A DNA stretch of 64,000 bases, taken from Gigaspora margarita. Its lineage: Eukaryota > Glomeromycota > Glomeromycetes > Diversisporales > Gigasporaceae. The stretch lies in contig WTPW01000632.1 of assembly GCA_009809945.1 (NCBI GenBank), forward strand, positions 103,487 to 167,486, in the 5' to 3' direction. Position numbers and translations under genes: made by a program. The notes beneath the pieces are model-generated. The model was not told where the DNA came from. It saw nothing but the letters and a program-made list of their open reading frames with translations, and did no database searches. This document shows positions 48,371-58,788 of this stretch, in pieces. Within the stretch, counting starts at the first letter, position 1. Each line of letters opens with the position of its first letter.

Positions 48371-48650
48371 CAGTGTTGTACATTTTGGCTGTCCATAGCC
48401 TTTTTTGCCTTGTCCATGTCCAAAATTGTCCAAACATCCAAGATTGTCCAAAGCTTGTCCAGGCTTTAATAATTAATAAATCTATCTAAAAAATATATAA
48501 CTATATATTTTTTTAGGTGCTAAACACATTTTAGTTAAAATTAAAATAGATTATCTTAATAAAATTTTAAGTAATTTTACTTTATTTAATTGTTCAAAAT
48601 TGTCCAAAATTGTCCAAATCATTGTCCAAAGCTGTCCTATGACAACACTG
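48371..48650. mobile_element. hAT MITE, 280 bp, with TTGTCCAAA repeats
   Basis: The ends are cagtgttgtacatttt and the complement of cagtgttgtcataggac. Both ends are packed with aaaattgtccaaa units. The flanks cctccagt (48363-48370) and tcttcagc (48651-48658) are a degraded 8-bp duplication; the 5' LTR reads cctctagc there without interruption, which confirms the insertion point. Confidence 0.75.
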
Positions 48651-49059
48651 TCTTCAGCTACTGTCAGAATTGAATCAAACCCAATAGAAGCTAAACCTTG
48701 TGACATAGTGACTGAAGTTCATGCCCAAATCAAATATTCAAATCTATCACAATACGAAGAAAAGAGAAGTCTTCAAGACCTAAAGATCCTCAAGACCTAG
48801 ACCAAATCTTTCATGCTCTCTCTGCCTGCCAATTCAAGGAGCTAGGAGTCTTGACCAATAGTTGTATAGAGATTAGATTAGATAGTAGTATTGTTAGTAA
48901 ATTTTAGCTAATTAACCAAGAGTTCACACTTTCACAACATGCATCTAATTATTTATAAATTTTAGTATATTTATACCTGGTTATGCACCTGATACTTTTA
49001 AGTTTTTACACACTTATATAATTTGATCACTTTGCTATCATTATACTTTTTAAATATAT

Positions 49060-49340
49060 ATTTATATAATAATACCCTATCTTACTATTTGTTGTTTATA
49101 CCTACCTTTATTATAATTTCCCATGAGATCATACCATGATCAGGAATCTTTTATGGGAAGATTTCCAGTCACAAATAATCACGTAAAAATTATAATGAAG
49201 GTAGGCATAAACAATGTATATCAGGGTATAATAATGAATTCCTGTAAGCTTAACAATTATAGCAGAGATTCCTGATAATCATACAATGACCCTTCAGGCT
49301 ATCTGTATTCTATGATCATAGAGAATCTCTGCTGTAATTT
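49060..49340. repeat. Hairpin cluster at the presumed 3' border of the Helitron
   Basis: tgtttatacctacctttat (about 49090-49108) is repeated inverted as ataatgaaggtaggcataaaca (about 49193-49214, shown in part) with flanking ataccctat/cagggtataa. Separately, agcagagattc (49261) and gaatctctgct (about 49325) form another inverted pair. Helitrons end with a hairpin close to the 3' terminus, so one of these may mark it, but I could not identify a CTRR end with confidence. Confidence 0.45.
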
Positions 49341-50389
49341 TTAAACTCCCAGGAAATTAATAATACTAATATTTTTAGGTCTCAATATGCATGGTGCATG
49401 TGTGTTACTTAAAAATATTTGGCTTTAACAATTAGTTCTTATTTCAAAATAATGTACATGCATGTATTCAAAATACTGCACAGATCAATCAATTAATACA
49501 CAGAAGACATTATTTCACGTTTATATGATAGTAATAATTTGAAATTAGTAATAATAACTAGCTATTATTTTTTTTTTAGTATTCATGGGATAGATGCAAA
49601 AATAGTAAATATATAAACTAATTTTTTATACTTGTAGATAATTTTGGATATTATATTAAAATTGTTTTGTTTATTTAACTGTTAATTGTTTAATTTAGTA
49701 GATATTAAGATTGTTTTAATTTATGATCATATGACAATTTTTTATATGATTACCAAATTTTAAACTTGATTGAGAAATATAGTTTTTGATTGGTTAATTG
49801 ATGTAGTAATGTATAATTATTTATTTTAGTTTATACTAGGATTAAATTTTGGTATAATAGAAAATTTTATAGATATGTGAACTTTTTGTTATTATATAAA
49901 CATTTAGACTAAGTATACTACAAACTAAATTTTAATAATTAATGAAAATAATATTTATTTTACTAGTTTTTAAATAAACTTGTCAAGTGTATAAAATTAT
50001 TAAAGTAATAAAGACTGTGAGCTGTATTTATTTAGTTTGTTAGTTTTAAGTTTTACATTAAGTAAAATAGACTTAATTTATTAAATTAGTTAGATTAGTG
50101 TTATAAAAATAAATGATTTTATTTTGTGGAATTGGGGTTGGGTTTGTTCTAGCTATATTTTCTAATCTTTGGTACTCTACTTTTACATCTTTATTAACAA
50201 AAAAATACAGATTCATTAAGATGAGATATTTCAACATTGTTTCATATAGGAATCTGCTAAGAGCAACATAAGCTTGGCCAGGAGAGAAGATATTTTCATC
50301 TAAGGCAAGAGATACTTTTAGTAAGGTTAAGCCTTGTGTTTTGTGAACTGTAAGAGCAAAGCAGTTTTGTATAGGGAATTGAATATGGT
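49296..50389 (-). repeat. Helitron 3' tail, native copy (arm 1 of a large inverted repeat)
   Basis: This 1.09 kb stretch is the inverted counterpart of 52415-53779 (minus its MITE), with an estimated divergence of about 6 percent where I compared them (about 10 differences in 170 bases). It encodes the last part of the helicase on the minus strand, here interrupted, followed by non-coding tail. It runs uninterrupted through the site tctctatgatcatag, the empty version of the MITE insertion in the other arm. Confidence 0.88.
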
Positions 50390-50949
50390 GACAATTATTT
50401 CTATATATTTGAAAGTAATGTGTATGCTTGTAAACATCAATATCTACTATAGAAATTCTTGTAGAGAAGGCAATTCAGACAGATTGATTTTCAGTATTTA
50501 TATTAGTAACTACACCTACAGTACCATACATATACCATGTTGAATTAAAGAATTGTTTAGGTACATTACATGAGCACCTGCCTGTATATAAACAGAAGAA
50601 GGTAAATTTGGTTTAGTTTAAACATTCAGCTAGTATACATAGTATCCCAGGGTGTAGAATCTACACTATTAATTGCTTGTGATAATAAAAACTTATTAGA
50701 AGGAACAGAAAGTAAATTACAGATCTTTCAATTTATTCATTGGGCATTTCTTTGAAGTCTACAATATGGGCTGTTTGAAGAAGTATGTCCATTATAGGAT
50801 GTGTTACAAATTGTGAGTAGTGCTAATGTAACATGTCTGTAGAAATTCTACCAGTTTGTATTTCTTCAGAGTTTAAAAAATTGAATATTACTATTTTGAT
50901 GTTGAGGGGTTTATAGAAATAGTGGATAGAATAGAGACCAAGTAGCTGA

Positions 50950-51360
50950 TCAAAATACAGGTTGCCCAGAAACAGGAGGAAGTTGAAAAAGGTTACCAAC
51001 AACTATTATATTAATTCTACCAAAAGCAGTAGCATTGTTGTATAGTCTTGTGAATAGGTTTGATATAAAATCTAGTAATTCAGCAGAGACTATTGATATT
51101 TCTTTGATAATTAGTGTGTTAATTTTTTGTAAATAGGTTTTAAAATCTTTGTCTGTGAAAGCTTTGGAGATGAATCTAGTTTGAGTAGATATTATTTGTA
51201 ATTCTAAATGTATTGTTTTTTCTCTTACATTCTGGGCTGCTACACCTGTTGGTGCAAGTAATAAGCAATTAGAATTTCTTTGTTCAAGCATTTTTATTAT
51301 TATATAAATAATATAAGATTTTCCAGTTTAATAAGGCCATTTAGAATTACTAGTTTTATC
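50950..51360 (-). pseudogene. PIF1-type helicase fragment of the Helitron
   Basis: On the minus strand, TGKSYII (Walker A remnant, preceded by a stop) leads into MLEQRNSNCLLLAPTGVAAQ, then INTLIIKEISIVSAELLDFI, equivalent to Walker B (LIIDEISMVS, with the acidic Asp changed to Lys), then NIIVVGNLFQLPPVSGQPVF, motif III with GN where GD is usual. The altered residues suggest a copy no longer under selection. It continues downstream, broken, toward the C-terminal tail. Confidence 0.85.
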
Positions 51361-52422
51361 TATATATAGAAATAATTAATATAGTATTGTATTGATCTGC
51401 TGGTTAAGGTTTCTAATTGTGATTGAATAATATTATGAAGATTTGTAGGTAATTGATTGTTTAATAAGTGTAATAATCTGTTTAACATTTCACTGAATTG
51501 GTTGTTTAGATGAGTTAGTCGTGAGTGATATGTAGCAGCAGTTTGGTTTTGCAAGTTATTTAGAAAGTCAGGAAATAAAAATAAAAATTTGTCACAGTAA
51601 GTTTGTTTTGGGGGTAGTTTTGTAGTTAGTTTTACTTCTTGCAGAATAATTTAAAAGTAATTGTTGATAAAAGTAAAGTTCACCATCTTCAAGTTTAAGA
51701 TAATAATATCTGATCATAACTTCATAACATAGTTTTGTAGTTGATCACAGTAGATAGAACATGATATTGTAGATTGGGAAGGAGTAATAGAATATTGTTC
51801 AAAATATTAAAGGTAAGTGAGATTTTCAAATTCAGGATTGAGAGGACAATGCATATATTTTATGATGGTATCTCATAGTATAGATATACATCATTTTCAT
51901 CTATCATATAGGCTGGAAGTACAGAGCATGATCTGGTTGGAGGAGGTTTGGTAGTAAGAAATTTTACAGTAGCTAAAGAGTTACATATTTGATGTTCTAA
52001 TAGTAAAAACACAAGTTCCATTGATCCAAGCCTTCATGCAATAATATGTTCTCTTAAGGAATCATTTTCAAAAACATTAAAAATATGATATGGTTCTGCT
52101 TTTGCACTATATTTTGCCATATATCATGCAAATCCTTTATCAGTAATGTATTGTGCATTCACATGAGCATTTCAGAGTAGAAGAGTTGGAGCATAATATG
52201 TAACAACCCATGAATTTGCTTCAGTTAAACATTTATATATATAATGAGAGTTTTCTTCTTCATAATGAGTTGATTCACTATAGGGGCGTAAAAACCTTTT
52301 TTACAGGTTTGCAATTGAGAAGCTAGTACTCTATATTTTTCATTACAAGTATGTATTTGATTGGCTGTAACTGCAGTATAGAGTTCTGGTTCATTTTGTG
52401 GATTAGGAATTGTTACTATACT

Positions 52423-52680
52423 CAATTCCCTATACAAAACTGCTTTGCTCTTATAGTTCACAAAACACAAGGCTTAACCTTACCAAAAGTATCTCTTGCC
52501 TTAGATAAAAATATCTTCTCTTCTGGCCAAGCTTATGTTGCTCTTAGCAGATGTCCTACATGGAACAATATTGAAATATCTCATCTTAATGAATCTGTAT
52601 TTTTTGTTAATGAAGATGTAATAGTAGAGTACCAAAGATTAGAAAATATAGCTAGAACAAACCCAACTCCAATTCCATAA
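52423..52680 (+). pseudogene. C-terminal PIF1 helicase piece, open to its stop
   Basis: FPIQNCFALIVHKTQGLTLP, then KVSLALDKNIF, SGQAYVALSRCPTWNNIEI and a stop at 52678-52680. The HKTQG and (A/G)QAYVALSR words are helicase motifs V and VI of the PIF1 family. This copy is open to the end while the native one in arm 1 is interrupted. It is only a fragment, with no start or upstream domains. Confidence 0.85.
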
Positions 52681-53166
52681 AATAAAATTATTTATCTTTA
52701 TAACACTAATCTAACTAATTTAATAAATTAAGTCTATTTTACTTAATGTAAAACTTAAAACAAACAAACTAAATAAATACAGCTCACAATCTTTATTACT
52801 TTAATATTTTATACACTTGACAAGTTTATTTAAAATATAGTAAAATAAATATTATTTTTATTAATTATTAAAATTTAGTTTGTAGTATACTTAGTCTAAA
52901 TGTTTACATAATAACAAAAAGTTCACATATCTATAAAATTTTCTATTATACCAAAAGTTAATCCTAGAATAAACTAAAATAAATAATTATACATTACTAC
53001 ATCAATTAACCAATCAAAAACTATATTTCTCAATCAAGTTTAAAATTTGGTAGTCATATAAAAAATTGTCATATGATCATAAATTAAAACAATCTTAATA
53101 TCTACTAAATTAAACAATTAACAGTTAAATAAACAAAACAATTTTAATATAATATCCAAAATTATC

Positions 53167-53217
53167 NACAAGTATAAAAANTNNNTTNNNNNNNNNNNNN
53201 NNNNNNNNNNNNCCCNN
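53167..53217. other. Assembly gap with scattered N
   Basis: A run of N with a few called bases lies inside arm 2 of the palindrome. The counterpart in arm 1 (about 49590-49640) suggests that little sequence is missing. Confidence 0.97.
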
Positions 53218-53489
53218 GAATACTAGAAAAAAAAATAATAGCTAGTTATTATTACTAATTTCAAATTATTACTACCATATAAATATGAAATAATGTCTCC
53301 TATGTGTTAATTGATTAATCTGTGCAGTATTTTGAGTACATGCATGTGCATTATTTTGAAATAAGAACTAAATGTTAAAGCCAAATATTTTTAAAGTAAC
53401 ATACATGCACCTTGCATATTGAGACCTAAAAATATTAGTATTATTAATTTCCTGGGAGTTTAAAAATTATAGCAGAGATTCTCTATGAT

Positions 53490-53750
53490 TAGGATTCCGC
53501 AATTTAATTTGATTCGTTTTAATTTGATCAAATATTCGATCTCAAATCAAATTCAAATACAGAAATTTCAAATCAAATCAAATTCAAATTGACAAAATAT
53601 TCGATTCGATTCAAAAATATTTAATAAAAATTACAAATAAATTTGATTTGATTTGATTTGATCAAATCAAATTCAAATCAAGAGCTTATTCAATTCGATC
53701 AAATTCAAATATGCCTAATATTCAATTCAATTCAACTTTGAGGAACCCTA
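53490..53750. mobile_element. MITE with TAGGATTCC/TAGGGTTCC ends, proven by empty site
   Basis: The ends are taggattccgcaatttaatt and the complement of tagggttcctcaaagttgaa, and the interior is made of tttgatttgatc/gatcaaattcaaat words as in 4855-5140. An 8-bp duplication flanks it: tctatgat (53482-53489) and cctatgat (53751-53758). The other arm of the palindrome has the same sequence without the element, reading through tctctatgatcatag. Confidence 0.9.
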
Positions 53751-53785
53751 CCTATGATCATAGAATACAGATTGCCTACATTGTT

Positions 53786-55445
53786 GATCTTATTATATTA
53801 TTTTGAATTATAGTTTGTATAGAGTTAGTTGTCCAGTAACAGCTATGAGTATGAGCTGCACCTCAATTTTGAAATTCAATTTTGTCAAAAAATTGGTAAT
53901 ATTACCAAAACCTGTGCAATCTGGTTTTTTGTAAAGATGACTTTTTAGTGATTGAAATCTGTGAACAAAATAGTTTGCACAATGAAATGGTCTATTTGTT
54001 GGTAAGGTATTGTTATTGTCACTATTAGAGTATATAGTATGAAGATGAGTCCATCAGCTTTCTGCCATGCTTAAGGTTATAAATAGAGTAGGTAAACCAA
54101 GTTTTTGTATCATTGTATTTAGATGAAGTTGTTTTTGATAAAAATAAATATCTCCTGTATGTATAAAAGATGGAATAGGAATTGTTATATTTTCATTAAT
54201 TATATTATGTGAAGTATAAGCACTAGGTTGAAGTAAATCTCTTCTAGTTAAAAGACGGTTGTTGCTAATATTTGAAGTACTTCAACTTATTTGTTGTGTA
54301 TTTTGATGATATCTTAATTTTTCAAGTTGAAGATATAACCAAAAAGGCTAGTAAGTATGAAGTCTCCATCTTGGATCAATATTCATTAAGCATAATTTAA
54401 TGTATTTGGCATAAGTTTCAATATGGATTTCATTTTCTGTTACAGGTCTATTTACAATATCATGAAAGTGACCTTTACCATCTGTAAAAAGATCAGAAAA
54501 AAGTAAAGGCTCTAGATTGGGATCATAAACAGAAATTGTAAATTTAAGGTATTGCTTTCTTGAATAAAACTTGCTATCAATCTAGTATAATGAAAATCTT
54601 CATTATGGACTTCATCAGGAAATCATAATTAGGAAGAATTATTTTATGTGAATTAACAGAAGGTATTTCAACATTAGTTTGGATATGTTGTGCTCTTGGA
54701 AAAGAACTATTTTGGTTATGATGTAATAAAAGATTAGAGAATGGGTGAAGATATGGATTATTTTTAGCTAACTAGCTAGCAGCATGTCGTAAAGTTTGAT
54801 TATGAATTAGATTATTATTTGAGTTGTTACTATTATTATTATCTGGTTCCAGGAAAGCACCTAAGAACCCAGAATATAATAATTGAGCTCTAATATTATG
54901 AAAATAACCTATAGTTCCTGTTAGACTTCTATATTCTGCATAAGAATTACTATTAGGTGTTCTTCCTAAAAAACAGTAAAGAAAACTGGTGATAAAGTTT
55001 ATTTTTTATATAAAGGTACAGAAATAATTTCTTCTAGTATAGAAGATAAATAAGGAAATAAAAATCTTGTAGGATTTTTGCAAGATTTACAGATAGGTAC
55101 TCTGGTTTCAGTAATTTGGTTAAGATTAGAATTAAAAGATAATAAAATACCAGGTATATATTGCTGTAGAGGATAAGTAACTAATAGATCATGAATAATC
55201 CAAGATGCTTTTTCAGAATATAAAAGACATCCACAGAATACACAAGCAATTCAAGGCCATTGAGCTAATAAGTTTTTAAGTTTTGGTGAAGGTCTCCAAT
55301 ATGTACAGATTTGAGAATCATTATTATTTGGTGATGTAGAGTTAGTAGAATTAGTAGAATTATTTGGATTTGGTGCATGTTGAAAAAATAGATCTAATAA
55401 GATTTCATATTCATTATCAAATTCATATATGTTATAAAGTTGATA
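53786..55445 (-). pseudogene. Helitron Rep N-terminal half (broken)
   Basis: On the minus strand: CTYWRPSPKLKNLLAQWP, CVFCGCLL, RVPICKSCKNPTRFLFPYL (paired Cys, probably zinc-binding), then pieces such as NNNLIHNQTLRHAAS and SVYDPNLEPLLFSDLFTDGK in changing frames, GLPTLFITLSMAE, NRPFHCANYFVHRF and KIEFQN-GAAHTHSCYW. The last contains the two His of the HUH motif; the residue before Gly is a stop. The reading ends at NNIIRST, where the inverted tail is inserted. Several stops and frame changes are present. Confidence 0.8.
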
Positions 55446-56410
55446 AGCCTTTTTTTTTGTTTTTTTTTTTGTATTTAAATATTGGTTGGGTTTTATTTAG
55501 ATGTTTAATATATGTAGATTTAAGAGAGTTAATATTATATAGGTAGTTTTAAGAGGTAAGTAAGAATATTTGTTTATGAAAGTAATTATTATAGTATTTG
55601 TGATATTAATATAAAAAGAATGTAAGACTTAAAAGGCATGTATTAATTCTGTATTGTGAAAAGTTAGTTAAGTAAATTGATATTTAAATTAAATTTGAGG
55701 TTGTAATTAAATAATTTGAGATAAAAATGAGATAAATTAAATATAAGTGTAATATTAACTAAATAGATAAATTTTAGAAAAAAATGGATAATAATTAATA
55801 AGTAATATTTAAATTTGAGTGAGAAAGTGATATTAAGTAGACAAAATATAAATTCGAATAAGTTACTTTTGAAGTATTGAGTTTTTAAAATTTTATTCAA
55901 ATTAAATCATGATTTAAATATTTTTTTTGAAAAAATAAGTTCTGTTAGTTTTCTAATATATATAATACTTTTTGCATAGTGATTGTATAATTTTTGTTAT
56001 TCCGAAGTTGGCTTTGTGTACATGATTGACTTATTTAGTTTGGGTTTTTAATATTATTAGAATATAGTTTTTCTGCTAATATAAATATTTTAATCCAAGT
56101 TTAAATAGTAATCACTTGGTTTTTGTCACATAGGCATTTATGTACATTTTATGTTTAATTAAATGATATATTTGGTTATTTATTTATAGTAAATACAGCT
56201 TAGATCTTTAAGCAGATTGTCTCTATTTGGAAATAGGCATAAATGTGGGTTTGAGTAACTACATTAGTAATGGCGAAGTTAAATAATAATGCTATATATA
56301 TAGTTATGTGATTATATGAATTAGGTAGTATAATACAGTTCATATAAAATCGATATCTATACAGCATATGGATTTGATTTATATAATTTATAAATTTGCA
56401 ATTAGAGAAC
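55446..56410. other. AT-rich stretch upstream of the Helitron
   Basis: T-rich runs near 55450-55475 and otherwise AT-rich sequence. The 5' end of the Helitron may lie here but I could not find a convincing TC terminus. No gene seen. Confidence 0.35.
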
Positions 56411-56411
56411 A

Positions 56412-56790
56412 ATTAACTATCGAAGCTATATAGATCATAGTTAACTATTTAATTATGCATAGTTAACTATAATCTGATAGTTAACTATAGCTATAGCTTT
56501 TATAGTTAACTGTAATTATTTGTGGTATAGTTAACTATAATTAACTATAATTTGAATAGTTAACTATAATTAATTATTCAAATTGTAGCTAAGTGTAATT
56601 AACTATTCAAACTATAATTGTTTGTGGTTTGAGTAGCTAACTACAATTAACTATAGCTTGATTAATTAACTACAATTAACTATAATTAACAATAGTCTGT
56701 TAACTACAATTTGGTAGTTAATTAATTACAAATAATTATAGTTTGAGTAGTTTGACTACTATTAGCTGTAGTTCAAGTAGTTTAGTTGGT
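56412..56790. repeat. Cluster of TAGTTAACTA palindromes
   Basis: At least a dozen copies or near copies of atagttaactata, agttaattaa and taactacaatt occur in 380 bases, in both orientations because the word is its own complement. The block can form many alternative hairpins. No TIR boundary or coding sequence. Confidence 0.8.
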
Positions 56791-57294
56791 AATATGCATA
56801 AGGATGATAGAATTACACAAAAACACAGATTTAAATAGTTATCGAGATTGCTAATCAATGGATACACTACTTTATATATTGGATGCGATGAGGAATGTGA
56901 TTCGTGTTGTGCAGGTATTTATATTTTTTATAAAAATTATTAGTTTTGATTGTTATTTTTAGTTATTTAGATTTAATTAATAAGTAGGGTTTACATCTTC
57001 AAGTGATTTTGAAATAGCAGGTTTGAGGAACCATATTTGGAAACAGTTAAGGCTGAGTAATAATTAACAGATATATACAGAATGTGATAAAAGAATATTG
57101 ATATTCTGTATTTGGTATGTATTGTATGATTGAATTGTTTAATTATTAAAGTAGTATGTATAATACAAACTCGAGTTGCGCTTTAGTATAAAAGTTTGTA
57201 ACATATATATGTTATGCGGTATATAATAATTTGTGTTAGAAATTCTTATACTGGTAAGTTTTAGCAATAATTATTTTATTTTTTATTGATGTCT

Positions 57295-57420
57295 TTATTT
57301 ACATAAAAAAAGTAAATAATGTTATATAATATTTACATAAAAAAAAAAGTCCATAATATTATATAATATTTATGTAAAAAAAGTAAATAATATTATATAA
57401 TATATATATTATATGTTATA
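57295..57420. repeat. Tandem repeat, about 45-bp unit, three copies
   Basis: Units of the form tatttacataaaaaaagtaa followed by ataatattatataata repeat three times. The stretch between 56791 and 57290 holds no gene that I can see. Confidence 0.7.
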
Positions 57421-57461
57421 TATAAGATTTAATAAAAAAATTTTTTATTAATTCTCTAAAT

Positions 57462-58334
57462 TAATTTGGGTAGGTTCATTACTACAGTTTGAGAAGATTG
57501 TTGATCTGACATGTTTGAAATTGGATTCATTTTCAAGACTGATGATAAAGTCAGGGTCGAAGTTGGATTCATACTAAAAAAAGTAGTACATTTATTTCTT
57601 GGAGTTCTCAGAGTAGCACCATGAGGTGTGTGACTAGTTTTTTCTTGTTACTATTCAGAAATAGTAAATTGGGACAACCACAGAGAGTAGCAAATAGAGC
57701 ATCAGAGTTGTTACGGGTTAAGTTAATCATAGACATATCTTCCAGAATCATAATATGTTTTCTAGTGACAGTTTTGTTGTCACATTGGTAGGTAATTGTA
57801 CCAATTAGAAGCACAGTGGTTGATCTGGGGGTTTGGTTGATTGCGCTTGTTCTGGTGAAAGGTATCTATTACTAGCATTATATCTTGATTGACCCAAAAA
57901 CTTGGGACTCTTTCTTCCTGATCCTTTTTTTTACATAAAAATTTAGGGCTAAATCATCTTTGATAGTTTTGGAGTTTGGATAGTCATACCAACAATAACA
58001 GAGTTTATACCTAGGGAGCATGGTTTCGAAGTCAAAATCTATTACCTTAATGGAGGTCACGGTAACCTTGAAAGAAGTAAACAGGTTAAAAAAAAATAAA
58101 AAAAGAATAAGAGAAAAAAGCAATAAATTATACTATATAGAAATTATCACAGCTAATAAATTTTTAGCTTCAAATGACTCAAATTAGTGGTTGGTAGTTT
58201 TGTTTACTGGTATAAAAACTTTTATGTTCAAGTAGATAATTTTATTAGGGTCATTATCAGGTAACTTTACAATGCTAGTGACCTTTTTGATGGTAAATTA
58301 TTGTATCAAATAGTCAATATATAAGTAAACAAAG
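57462..58334 (-). pseudogene. Broken unrecognised gene; possible OB-fold protein
   Basis: On the minus strand, protein-like segments follow in order: FTIKKVTSIVKLPDNDPNKI with IYLNIKVFIPVNKTTNH; after a stop, FESFEAKNLLAVIIS; then, after about 85 T-rich bases that may be an intron, KVTVTSIKVIDFDFETMLPR with TIKDDLALNFYVKKRIRKKE; then VLLIGTITYQCDNKTVTRKH with IMILEDMSMINLTRNNSDAL; and a polar Ser/Thr-rich tail. The beta-rich pattern (VTVTSIKVIDF, LIGTITYQ) would suit an OB-fold single-strand-binding protein, and some Helitrons carry RPA-like genes; this lies upstream of the Helitron on the same strand. That link is speculative. Stops and frame changes make it a pseudogene. Confidence 0.45.
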
Positions 58335-58562
58335 CAGATTGCAGATAACTTTGCTAGCATTATTATTTTTTTATTTTATTTTTTTTTCTAACTAAGAATG
58401 AGTACTTATAAATATTTTTTTTTAAGTTCTAATTTAGTTTTTTTTTCAGGCGGTAATAGATTTTTTTTATTTATGATATGATTATTGAAGGGTTTTTTTT
58501 AAATTTTTATATGATTTGCAGAACTATCAAAGGAACCGAATTATTTGTTTACAATTATTAAT

Positions 58563-58788
58563 TGTGGCAGCTTATGCTGAAATTGGCTTATGCTAAAATC
58601 CAGGGTCTCTATTTAAAACTATAATACCTACTAAAATCCACATATCCTTTTTTATTAATAACCCTAACCCTAAACTCTAACCAAACTTATAAAACAATAC
58701 ACCTAAAAAAGCCCTCTAAAATTTTATAATTTCATAATAAAATAACTTAAATTTTTAGCATAAGCCAATTTCAGCATAAACTGCCACA
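58563..58788. mobile_element. 226-bp MITE with telomere-like core, TIR type 2
   Basis: Left end tgtggcagcttatgctgaaa and right end complement tgtggcagtttatgctgaaa continue as attggcttatgctaaaa for about 37 bases in all. The core contains cctactaaaatccacatat, then taaccctaaccctaaactc and aaaaagccctctaaaatttt, closely like the core of the element at 28925-29150, whose ends are unrelated. ttaat may be duplicated at both sides. Confidence 0.75.

Larger units (their letters stand above)
38900..48936 (+). mobile_element. Old LTR retrotransposon fossil, about 10 kb, with Sel1-like remnants
   Basis: Two related long terminal repeats in the same orientation bound it: 38900-40138 and 45772-48936 (about 1.2 kb each once two insertions in the latter are removed). 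Each starts tgtaat and ends aca/aca. A tggtggtgac sequence follows the left LTR and may be the primer-binding site. I could not read a target duplication. The internal region has no recognisable pol, so this looks non-autonomous. It carries scattered pieces resembling Sel1-type repeats, four copies of a ggccctat-type motif, and nested elements. LTR divergence is high and the copy is old and broken; the strand is inferred from the binding-site position. Confidence 0.75.
45772..48936 (+). repeat. 3' long terminal repeat with two hAT insertions
   Basis: It matches the 5' LTR in three blocks: 45772-46624, 48280-48370 and 48651-48936. The separating sequences are the elements at 46625-48279 and 48371-48650. 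It includes the same tandem array (ttgaccattatgattctgtg type, about 46455-46620) and ends cacactttcaca. Confidence 0.8.
52415..53779 (+). mobile_element. Inverted copy of the Helitron 3' tail inserted in its own Rep gene (arm 2)
   Basis: The insert is flanked by the 6-bp direct repeat attgtt (52409-52414 and 53780-53785). Removing it and one repeat joins the Rep reading on the minus strand as NNIIRSTIPNPQNEPELY, in frame. Apart from a nested MITE the insert is about 1.1 kb and matches 49296-50389 in inverse orientation, so the locus is a large palindrome with a spacer of about 2 kb. It carries an assembly gap at 53167-53217, so part of the arm is unseen. Confidence 0.83.
49060..55445 (-). mobile_element. 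Decayed autonomous Helitron (Rep/helicase)
   Basis: Read on the minus strand from about 55445 down: an N-terminal Cys-rich region (CTYWRPSPKLKNLL, CVFCGCLLYSEKASWII, RVPICKSCKNP); the Helitron-like N domain and Rep (HCANYFVHRF, then EFQN-GAAHTHSCYW near 53860, the HUH nuclease motif with a stop replacing the residue before Gly); the continuation of Rep (NPQNEPELYTAVTANQIHTC, about 52330-52405); and a PIF1-type helicase with a worn Walker A (TGKSYII), LLLAPTGVAAQNV and a motif ending NLFQLPPVSGQPVF (50950-51330), then the C-terminal HKAQG-type motif in the 3' tail. This is the RepHel order of Helitrons. Frameshifts and stops are numerous, and Rep is interrupted by an inverted copy of the element's own tail (52415-53779). 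The 5' TC and 3' CTRR termini were not pinned down. Confidence 0.85.

Noticed and set aside
50334-50543. Plus-strand open frame with MCFVNCKSKAVLYREL
   Set aside because: It is the antisense reading of the helicase tail; the coding strand here is minus.
49296-53785. Palindrome as a pure assembly artefact
   Set aside because: The arms differ by several percent and only one has a MITE with its own duplication. The N gap still makes read-level confirmation desirable.
56200-56412. Minus-strand open frame of 70 codons
   Set aside because: AT-rich sequence with no recognisable motif and no supporting context.
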